A DNA stretch of 58,794 nucleotides from Pseudomonas oleovorans subsp. oleovorans (lineage in GTDB: Bacteria; Pseudomonadota; Gammaproteobacteria; Pseudomonadales; Pseudomonadaceae): positions 1-58,794 of the forward strand of contig NZ_NIUB01000030.1 of assembly GCF_002197815.1 (NCBI RefSeq), written 5' to 3'. Below, in pieces: positions 25,877 through 32,593 of the stretch (the first letter of the stretch is position 1; each line of letters starts with the position of its first letter). Under the pieces are notes generated by a model, which was given only the letters and a program-made list of their open reading frames with translations, was not told where the DNA came from and searched no databases. The position numbers and the translations under genes were made by a program.

Positions 25877-25905
25877 GTGCCAAAACTGGCACTCCTTTTT
25901 TTGGT
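25877..25905 (+). terminator. Hairpin with T-run
   Basis: GTGCCA (25877-25882), AAAC loop, TGGCAC (25887-25892), then TCC and eight T residues. It is short but has intrinsic-terminator form and would end the small-protein operon ahead of the recombinase. Confidence 0.5.
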
Positions 25906-25970
25906 TATATTATCGCTACAACCCTTGAAAACACTGACTTCGGCGACTTTTTTCATAACCAAATCGCCAC

Positions 25971-26019
25971 TGCGTGGCTAGCATTTTTGAATGCCCCATT
26001 TCGACACGCCAGCCACGCA
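25971..26019. repeat. Inverted repeat TGCGTGGCT/AGCCACGCA
   Basis: Nine-base exact arms at 25971-25979 and 26011-26019, extendable to 12 with one mismatch, around a 31-base spacer. Just upstream, TGGTTAT (about 25912) and ATAACCA (about 25964) form another opposed pair. They lie in the untranslated stretch before the tyrosine recombinase. Confidence 0.65.
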
Positions 26020-26048
26020 CCGCTTCGCGCTACCCCGGCTCGTCCTTT

Positions 26049-26064
26049 CAGCGCCATGGCGCTG
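26049..26064. repeat. Perfect 16-bp palindrome
   Basis: CAGCGCCATGGCGCTG is identical to its reverse complement. It is one of a series of palindromes in the 700 bp upstream of the recombinase. Confidence 0.7.
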
Positions 26065-26076
26065 GCTGCTCTTCGA

Positions 26077-26301
26077 TTTTGATGACAAAACGCTTGCGCG
26101 CGCTTTTGCTCACGGCGCACGCTGAATTTAGATGAAGCGGGTCGCGTGAGTGAGAGCGCGCAACCCTTACTCGCGCCGCGAGTAAGGGGGCGTTGAGGCA
26201 GTTCGGACGTAACGAGAAAAACGGAGCGGCTGCGGAGTGTTTCAGTGGAGTTCGAGCTGACACAACGCCGTTCGCGAAGCGGCTTAGCTTTGTCATCAAA
26301 A
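26077..26301. repeat. 13-bp inverted repeat bracketing recombinase leader
   Basis: TTTTGATGACAAA (26077-26089) and TTTGTCATCAAAA (26289-26301) are exact reverse complements 199 bp apart. The right copy ends 14 bp before the recombinase start. The interval contains the 25-bp palindrome at 26164-26188. Confidence 0.7.
26164..26188. repeat. 12-bp-arm palindrome
   Basis: CCCTTACTCGCG, one central C, then CGCGAGTAAGGG: perfect arms. It would form a very stable cruciform or RNA hairpin ahead of the recombinase. Confidence 0.75.
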
Positions 26302-26315
26302 CAACAAGAAGAGAG

Positions 26316-27278
26316 ATGACAGCGATGCAACCTACGACCTTGCAGCGGTACCAAACCCGGGCACAAAACTTTTATCGGTCTCACTGCGGTGAGGACGATC
26401 CATCTTCGGCGCAGATCTGCGCAGCTTTGCTTGCCTGTGCACCGGACTATCGACCGAATGCGTTCAGCACCCTCAAGAACACCCTAATGAATGACCAGCT
26501 TGCCCGGCGAAACATCGAGGCAGCAAACACCATCAGAGCGCTGGTCAACCCGGTCACGGCACCAGGCAGTCAGATAGTGAAAAAGCCCAAGCCGGGGCAG
26601 ATTCGGAAAGTCCCCTTCGAAGACTTTAAATTGCTGCACCAGCACCTGCGCGCAGGCGGCAATCTCGACGAAGCCGCATCACTGGTGCTCGCTTATTGCC
26701 TCGGTGTACGCCCATGCGAGATGCGCACGATCACTATCTCCGGCAACCACGTGCACATCATTGGAGGCAAGAAATCGGCTGAACTGCACCGTGGCGCTGA
26801 CCGCACCTTGGTAATCGACAAACCAAGAACGCTGAAGTTGGTGGAATGGGCCGCGCAGTGGATGGCCGGGTGCCCACGCACTAATACCGCCATCAGAGAC
26901 TGCCTGCGCAAGGAGTGCCGACGCCTCTGGCCCAAGAGGAAAAAGCAGCCAACGCTGAAAAGCTTCCGGCACCAGATGGGATCAATTCTGAAAGCATCCG
27001 GAGAAAGCCCAGAAAGCATGGCTTACATCATGGGGCACCAGTCCATCTCGTCGATCAGCGTGTACGGTGATGGCCGACTGGGCGCAGGCATGAAATCACA
27101 TGTACGCCCCGCAGAGAGCGCCGTCTTGGCGAGCATTCGCCAGCCGCAGAAGCCACCTCGATATGGTCAGGGGCGCATTCTGGGAGCAATCGAATTTCCC
27201 GCCGCAACCCGGGGCCATTGGTATACGGAGATGAAGCAACGGCAAGCAGGCAAGATCCTACCTGCTCCGCAGTCGTAG
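26316..27278 (+). CDS. Tyrosine recombinase / integrase
   Basis: A 320-residue site-specific recombinase. The N-terminal 90 residues are a core-binding-like domain (TLQRYQTRAQNFYRSH). The catalytic part shows Arg132 in CLGVRPCEMR, Lys152 in GGKKSAE, Arg218 in LKSFRHQM, His241 in MGHQ and the nucleophile Tyr250 in SISVYG. The usual box II H-x-x-R is K-x-x-R here (Lys215). Both ATG 26316 and ATG 26325 could start; a purine run AAGAAGAGAG precedes them. About 60 Arg/Pro/Gln-rich residues follow Tyr250, a longer tail than usual. No excisionase is seen. It probably acts on the element behind tRNA-Thr, or on the palindromes upstream. Confidence 0.85.
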   Translation: MTAMQPTTLQRYQTRAQNFYRSHCGEDDPSSAQICAALLACAPDYRPNAFSTLKNTLMNDQLARRNIEAANTIRALVNPVTAPGSQIVKKPKPGQIRKVPFEDFKLLHQHLRAGGNLDEAASLVLAYCLGVRPCEMRTITISGNHVHIIGGKKSAELHRGADRTLVIDKPRTLKLVEWAAQWMAGCPRTNTAIRDCLRKECRRLWPKRKKQPTLKSFRHQMGSILKASGESPESMAYIMGHQSISSISVYGDGRLGAGMKSHVRPAESAVLASIRQPQKPPRYGQGRILGAIEFPAATRGHWYTEMKQRQAGKILPAPQS

Positions 27279-27658
27279 CCACGTGACTGCTGTGAGTGGC
27301 CCCTAGTCGCAGGGATCTATAGCTCGCATGAAAAATCTCCAGACATGCTCGGGGCTATTGAATGAGCTATTGCGGCCAAGCACTCTGGGGCCGGGGAAGT
27401 ATGGCTGTGGCACCTTGTGACCACCACCGTGGATGGGCACCAGCTCCACACTTGCCGTCCTAGCCTCCTGCCACTGGAATAGCTCAGGCTAGGGCTCGCT
27501 CGCATCACCTGGAAGCCGGAATACGCTGGACTAGTGCAGGCTGTGTATATCCAGCAAGTCGAGCAAAGTAGCTCTCGCTCACCTGCGCTGAAATCACCTA
27601 GCCTCGCTCGCTCATCCCCCAGAAGCCAACGTCTCCGCCCTCTACGGAATTGATAGGA

Positions 27659-27985
27659 TCATCTGTGCCGTTGACCAGTATCACCAGCAATGCCTTGCTG
27701 ACCGCGCCAGGCGCGGATGAACGCAGTGAGTAGGCTGCTCCCCACGTACCCTTCAGGCTTGATCTGCGCTAACAGCACTTTGGCGGCACGCCGTTGCGAT
27801 TTGGGGTGCAGCGCATCAGCTTTTAATGCCTGGCGACATGTCAATTTACGGTGTGGGCGCTTGAGGTTCTGACACGTTATTCCGGGGGTTCTGACCCACT
27901 CGCGCTGATGGTTCTGTCCCTCCATTCCAGTGATTGTGAGCCACTTTGCTGGTGATTCTGACCCATCCCTCAAGCACTAAACTGT
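27659..27985 (-). mobile_element. IS21-type remnant: istA fragment and terminal repeats
   Basis: A minus-strand fragment at 27844-27659 (RRAAKVLLAQIKPEGYVGSSLLTAFIRAWRG, read in short blocks) resembles the internal part of IS21 IstA transposases, which typically have GYxGSY..V..FIRAWR. It has no N-terminal HTH and stops early. Just outside, five copies of TTCTGACCCA-like sequence begin at 27867, 27889, 27912, 27934 and 27956 (22-23 bp pitch), the multiple end repeats expected for an IS21 element. No istB is visible. The remainder of 27283-28250 shows no supported gene apart from the antitoxin fragment below. Confidence 0.55.
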
Positions 27986-28017
27986 CTGCTCTCACGTCCT
28001 GTAGGTCACCGCAATTG

Positions 28018-28131
28018 ATTGAGGAAGGCAGCAAAAATGTCTATGCCGATCTCGGTTGCACCGATGCTGACGTAATGCAGCGCAAGGCCAGTAAACGTTC
28101 GGCCAAGCCACCTTCCGAACTCCTGCATTAA
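28018..28131 (+). pseudogene. Fragment of an XRE-type antitoxin
   Basis: IEEGSKNVYADLGCTDADVM followed by QRKA resembles the N-terminus of HigA-2/XRE antitoxins (typically GNVFADLG..DAEE...KA.L). The frame then loses similarity and stops at 28131, and no start codon or toxin gene is adjacent. It is a decayed piece next to the IS21 remnant. Confidence 0.4.
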
Positions 28132-28253
28132 GTCCTCGTTTTTTAAGCGGACGGCATCGCTCATCGATAGCGGTGATCACCCAGGTTGCAGGTGATGGTA
28201 GGCTTTACGCCAGCGGCTCTTTCACCAGCGAGCCATGAAGCCAGGAGTGCTCA

Positions 28254-30335
28254 ATGGCCCACGTCTGGATAACATCCAAGCTTGCCAGCTTGGCCATATG
28301 CATAGCAGGGTTGATGTCGACTTCTCACCTAGTGGCTTCAACACAAGCCACAGAAAAACGGATATTCAAAACCGAAGATATCGCCAGGGTAAAAGAACTC
28401 GGCGAGCTGGCCATTTCTCCCGACGGGACAACACTAATTTTCCAAGTAACCGAACTGAACGGTGATGGCGATCAGCGGGAGGGCGCGCTCTGGAAGATGA
28501 GTCTGAAGGAACGACGCGCTTCGAAACTTTTCCCTGATCAGCATGATGACAGCATGCCTGCCTGGTCGCCTGATGGTTCGAAGCTGGCGTTCCTTCGAGC
28601 CGATGAGGGAGCGACGCAGCTTCATGTCCTGGATTTGACACGAGGACTGGTCTGTTCACTGACCGATCTGGAGAACGGCGTTAACGACTATCGATGGTCA
28701 CCTGATGGTCAAAACATTGCCTTCACCTCGGCTGTAGCCATCGCTCAGGCGCCCGTGCCGCCGCCTGGGGTCAGGATAATCACACGGGCCGATTTCCGAT
28801 CTGAAGAAGTAGGGGGCGGTACTGCCTCTTTGCCCCAAATTTGGGTGGTGGCGGTCGACTCTCACTGTGGCACGCAGACCCCAAGACAGCTGACGCAGGC
28901 GTCTGTAGCAGCCACGTTGGCATTCTGGTCTGTCGATAGCCGCTCTATCCTGTTCACCACGAACGATACGATGGAAGCCTATTACGGCGCAGGCACGTCT
29001 ACTTTGCGCAGTGTTGCCCTAATTGATGGCCAGCAGAGCGTGGTTAGGCCTTTCAAGGTGCCGGGAACCAGCACAGACATGGAAGCGGCTCCGCAGCTTT
29101 ACCTCAGCCCCAACGGTTCGAAGGTCGCCTTTTCAATGGGCAATCCAGAAGCCCCGTCGGACTTCGCCCAAGATGATGTTTTCGTGATGGATATGGTTAC
29201 TGGCGAAACTACCAACATAACCGTGGGCTATGACCGTGAGGTGGGCGGTGATGGATTGATGTGGCGGGATGATCGCCGACTGATCAGTATCAAAAGCGAC
29301 GCGGGCAACGCCAATCTGATCGAGTTGGACATCCTGACCCAGAAGGTTCGGCCACTATGGATTGGCCGCCACGTGGTACAGAGTTTTCATCTAGCTCAGG
29401 AAAGCAATCGGCTGATTGCTGTCGCCTCTAGCTTCGTAAGCCCGCCTGAGCTTTATGAGGTTGCTGATGGTACCGGCATGCAGATATCCGAGATCAATCG
29501 GCATATTCGAGATGAATTGCTGCTCACTGCCCCTGAAGAAATCACATACGAAGGCCCAGGCGGCGAAACAATTCATGGCTACTTGCATCAGCCACCGATG
29601 CTCACTGCCTCGCAGAGGTATCCCCTGATCGTATGGGCGCACGGCGGGCCATATAGCTGGTGGAGCAGCGCTTTTGACGGAGATATCCAGGCCATGGCTG
29701 CTGCTGGCTATTTCGTCTTGTATGTGAACCCGCGAGGCAGCATGTCATACGGCCAAGTTTTTGCCGGCAGCCTCGCCGGAGAATGGCCAGGGCCTGAGTA
29801 TGATGACACGATGGCGGGCGTGGATTACGTGCTTGCCCACCATGAGATCGATGCAGAAAAAATCGGCATCGCAGGTGGTTCAGCAGGCGCGATCCTGACG
29901 GACTGGGCCATAACCCACACGAACCGATTCGGCGCTGCCGTTTCGATCAGTAGCGTTGCGGATAATTCGCTCTATTGGTTCTTGGGCGATCAGCCTGACA
30001 TGGCAGACCCCGATAAATATCCCTGGCTGGATGAAAAGGATAAGGCTCGGTCGCCGATAACTCATGGGCTCGACGTCTCGACGCCTACGCTTTTCATGAG
30101 TGGAACCAGAGACTATCGAACGCCTTCATCCGTAGGCAGCGAGTTGATGTTCAAGTTGCTTAAGCACCTGAGAGTGCCCACTGCACTGATTCAATTCGAG
30201 GGTGCGGGGCACGTTATTAGAGGAAGTAATGACGCGCGCCACCGTGGTCTCAGCATTCACTACCTGCTGCGCTGGATGGATCTGCACCTGAAAGGAAGAG
30301 CCGCCCCGGAGTTTCAGGTACGCCCCGCAGGCTAG
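28254..30335 (+). CDS. S9-family peptidase (prolyl oligopeptidase / acylaminoacyl type)
   Basis: A 693-residue secreted serine peptidase: signal peptide about 1-33, beta-propeller with repeated WSPDG/LSPNG blades to about residue 420, then the alpha/beta-hydrolase domain. The triad is Ser543 in GGSAGA (most relatives have GxSxGG), Asp620 in GTRDYRTP and His653 in GAGHV. WAHGGP forms the oxyanion strand. Such enzymes trim short peptides. ATG at 28254 follows AGGAG with ideal spacing. GGTGATCACC (28172-28181) and a further GGTGAT at 28191 lie upstream and could be operators. Its context between an IS21 remnant and vsr suggests cargo. Confidence 0.88.
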   Translation: MAHVWITSKLASLAICIAGLMSTSHLVASTQATEKRIFKTEDIARVKELGELAISPDGTTLIFQVTELNGDGDQREGALWKMSLKERRASKLFPDQHDDSMPAWSPDGSKLAFLRADEGATQLHVLDLTRGLVCSLTDLENGVNDYRWSPDGQNIAFTSAVAIAQAPVPPPGVRIITRADFRSEEVGGGTASLPQIWVVAVDSHCGTQTPRQLTQASVAATLAFWSVDSRSILFTTNDTMEAYYGAGTSTLRSVALIDGQQSVVRPFKVPGTSTDMEAAPQLYLSPNGSKVAFSMGNPEAPSDFAQDDVFVMDMVTGETTNITVGYDREVGGDGLMWRDDRRLISIKSDAGNANLIELDILTQKVRPLWIGRHVVQSFHLAQESNRLIAVASSFVSPPELYEVADGTGMQISEINRHIRDELLLTAPEEITYEGPGGETIHGYLHQPPMLTASQRYPLIVWAHGGPYSWWSSAFDGDIQAMAAAGYFVLYVNPRGSMSYGQVFAGSLAGEWPGPEYDDTMAGVDYVLAHHEIDAEKIGIAGGSAGAILTDWAITHTNRFGAAVSISSVADNSLYWFLGDQPDMADPDKYPWLDEKDKARSPITHGLDVSTPTLFMSGTRDYRTPSSVGSELMFKLLKHLRVPTALIQFEGAGHVIRGSNDARHRGLSIHYLLRWMDLHLKGRAAPEFQVRPAG

Positions 30336-30445
30336 CGCGCCATCTGGTGCGTTGAGAGTTCGATTGGCTCAGTGCGAGGGCGCAATCGCTGGAGCTGGGT
30401 GTCAGCATCACTGGAATACACACATAAGCCTGGGCTTACGATTCT

Positions 30446-31075
30446 TTAGGCGGTGTGGTCTTTCTCGATGGTGTGCCCGCTGGGCTCTGGCTCCCATATC
30501 GGGACGTGGATCAAGTCGCGCTGCACCCCAAAAACGGAAATCGGTTGATCTAGCTTGACCTGGTGAATGTGGGCCGGGCTCTGGCTATGCGGTGTGGATG
30601 ACGTCACCACGCCGCGATATGGAGCAAGTTCCGTCGAGAGGTCAGGCCAAGAGACCGTTTTTTGATTAGAATTACGGATTGCATCCAAGACCCAGATTAT
30701 CTCGGCATCAGGTGCACGTATCCCACATTCCCACAGCTGTATCACCCGCCACCCCGATGCCAGTAACACAGCCTTGTTCCTGGTATCTCGGGCGACGTTC
30801 TGGTCAAATTTTCTCTGCCAGAAGTCCAACCGGGTCTTGGGGCTAGTAGCGTAGCGACATCCGGGGTGTCTGTGCCAAAAGCAACCGTGAACAAAAATGC
30901 AGACACGATAGCGAGAAAGCACCAAATCAGGCTTTCCAGGAAGATCCTTCTGGTGCAGGCGATACCTGAAACCATGCCGATGCAGCAGGCGTCGGACCTT
31001 CATTTCTGGTGACGTGTTGCTGCCCCGAATGCCCGCCATCATGCGAGACCTGACTTCCTTACTGACTATGTCCAT
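30446..31075 (-). CDS. vsr: Very short patch repair endonuclease Vsr
   Basis: A 209-residue endonuclease that nicks next to T in T:G mismatches arising from 5-methylcytosine deamination. Hallmarks: MMAGIRGSNTSPE, RLLHRHGFRYRLH, the catalytic Asp50 in LPGKPDLVL, and FVHGCFWHRHPGC with zinc-site Cys and His. Vsr proteins are normally 130-160 residues; about 55 extra C-terminal residues with no recognised domain are present here. It is divergent from a truncated cytosine methyltransferase, its usual partner, and their starts share the CATG at 31073-31076. Confidence 0.93.
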   Translation of the reverse strand: MDIVSKEVRSRMMAGIRGSNTSPEMKVRRLLHRHGFRYRLHQKDLPGKPDLVLSRYRVCIFVHGCFWHRHPGCRYATSPKTRLDFWQRKFDQNVARDTRNKAVLLASGWRVIQLWECGIRAPDAEIIWVLDAIRNSNQKTVSWPDLSTELAPYRGVVTSSTPHSQSPAHIHQVKLDQPISVFGVQRDLIHVPIWEPEPSGHTIEKDHTA

Positions 31076-31240
31076 GACTCAAGGCCAAAAGAATCTTTTC
31101 GATAGTACGCCCACAGACCCTACAGGTGAGCTCGACCACGCCATTCAGGTGGTGGACCTCTTCGCGGGGCCGGGTGGCCTGGGTGAGGGATTCACTTCAT
31201 TCGGGGACGGTAGACGGTTCGACATAGTTGTGGCAACCCA
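31068..31240 (+). pseudogene. Truncated DNA cytosine-5 methyltransferase (Dcm type)
   Basis: From ATG 31068 (or 31074) the frame encodes a short leader and then IQVVDLFAGPGGLGEGF, motif I of C5 methyltransferases with the SAM-binding FAGPGG. Similarity ends around 31235 (FDIVVAT), before motif IV with the catalytic PCQ, and the open frame to 31691 after that point is unrelated. It marks a deletion or recombination junction, probably the right edge of the accessory region. Nothing else is seen in 31241-31394. Confidence 0.8.
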
Positions 31241-31394
31241 AGCGACATCACCCATTGGTAAAGTCATCAGGCTACTTTATCGAAATTCAAAACTAGCTCA
31301 CCAATACCCCATCGAGAGCCTCCGCCCCGACTTAAGCTCACGGAACGGGCGCTCTGCTGCAAAAACTAACAAACAACGAGTGCAGGATGGTTCA

Positions 31395-31559
31395 TTACCT
31401 CAGCTCAATGTAGATTTTGTAACCAATGGTAGCCAACATCACCACTATCCCTGTGGCCATCACCAGCACACCACTGTCCCGTTCCCGCCGGCTGTAGCCG
31501 ACCATCAGGAGCAGGAATCCCAGGCCGATCAGGCCAATCATCACTTCAAGTTCTCGCAT
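31395..31559 (-). CDS. Small 54-residue membrane protein
   Basis: Its ATG (31559-31557) overlaps the stop of the DUF4105 gene as TGATG, so it is translationally coupled. The product starts MRELEVMIGLIGLGFLLLMV, then a basic turn GYSRRERDSG, then a second helix VLVMATGIVVMLATIG and a short tail KIYIELR. Two membrane helices with an N-out or N-in hairpin. I recognise no family. It is the last gene of a three-gene operon. Confidence 0.65.
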   Translation of the reverse strand: MRELEVMIGLIGLGFLLLMVGYSRRERDSGVLVMATGIVVMLATIGYKIYIELR

Positions 31560-32593
31560 CAGTCTCTGCCTTCATCATTGTGGCTGGTATCGGTGGGAGA
31601 CACCCAGCCGGGCACTCCGCGCCGGATCTGCCTGGAAAAATCGCTCGCATCGTTGGCCATCCGTGCCCGTTCGGTAAAGCGCCCGTGCTGACGCAACGTA
31701 TCGAGGCTGTAGCCACCCTGCAGGCCACCGACCGACATGACATAGGCCGGCAGGTAGCCTGTCAGCAGCAAACGGTAATCGACCGGCAGTCCGCCAATGA
31801 TCGTCTGCAGCATGTCGAAAACGATGGTGGTGCAGTTGGCCGTAATGGTGTTGTAGAAACGCGGCTGATCGACCAGGGCGTTGGCCTGCTGCACATAGGA
31901 GAGCAGCAACGCACGCATCGCCTCGTCGGGCATAGCAATACGATAGAGATAGCTGTCTTCGCCGCGCACGTTGGTGCGCACGCGCAAGGCATCACGCTCG
32001 TCAGTGGCGACGATGCTCAACTCGAACTGCTTGAAGAAACCACCAATCTCCGAATAGGCCTCGCCTTGCTCCTTGCGCACCTCAACGGTGAACGTCAGAA
32101 AACGCCCATCCGTGAAGCCGAAAGAAACCAGAACATGGGCGATGGCCGGCATGCCCCAATAGGAGGTGATCAGGTCGACCGAGGCGAGCTGGTCGAGATC
32201 GTAGCGACGTGTTTCCCAGGCAACGTCATAGTCATCATCGCTGCGCCAGTTGAAGTTGCGCACATTGTGCAGGATGAGCTGATTGCCCACGAGCTCGCCC
32301 TGGGTCATCTGCGCGACATCACCAGCCCAGATACGCTGGTTTGACGGTTCCAGGCTTGTCCACCAGACCAGCAACGCGGCGAAGACAAGCACCTGACCGA
32401 CAAGCGCCAGTATGGGACGCCCGCGCCACAGCAGAACCTGCAGAATGCAGCCAAGCAGGCACCAGCCCGCAATCAGCACCCAGGTTGCCAGCCCTCCAGT
32501 CTGGTAGAACAGCGCCAGCACGCCCCAGGCCATGATCAGAAAAAACGACAGCGCGAGGACACTGCGCAGGAGAAGACCCAACAGCCCGTTCAT
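31559..32593 (-). CDS. DUF4105 (Lnb N-terminal periplasmic) membrane protein
   Basis: A 344-residue protein with three hydrophobic helices at the N-terminus (about 8-30, 36-57, 60-80) and then a periplasmic domain typical of DUF4105: NVRNFNWRSDDDYDVAWETRRYDLDQLASVDL and the Asn-Cys motif YNTITANCTTIVFDML, thought to be a cysteine-peptidase-like site. Function is unknown. The ATG overlaps the stop of the upstream hydrolase by four bases, and its own stop overlaps the 54-residue protein. Confidence 0.85.
   Translation of the reverse strand: MNGLLGLLLRSVLALSFFLIMAWGVLALFYQTGGLATWVLIAGWCLLGCILQVLLWRGRPILALVGQVLVFAALLVWWTSLEPSNQRIWAGDVAQMTQGELVGNQLILHNVRNFNWRSDDDYDVAWETRRYDLDQLASVDLITSYWGMPAIAHVLVSFGFTDGRFLTFTVEVRKEQGEAYSEIGGFFKQFELSIVATDERDALRVRTNVRGEDSYLYRIAMPDEAMRALLLSYVQQANALVDQPRFYNTITANCTTIVFDMLQTIIGGLPVDYRLLLTGYLPAYVMSVGGLQGGYSLDTLRQHGRFTERARMANDASDFSRQIRRGVPGWVSPTDTSHNDEGRD

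Noticed and set aside
26160..26200. Integron attC-like site
   Set aside because: There is a good palindrome, but no convincing RYYYAAC/GTTRRRY pair and the recombinase lacks the integron-specific insert.
31241..31691. Continuation of the dcm open frame
   Set aside because: After about 31235 it no longer resembles a methyltransferase and runs antisense to the small membrane protein and DUF4105 genes.
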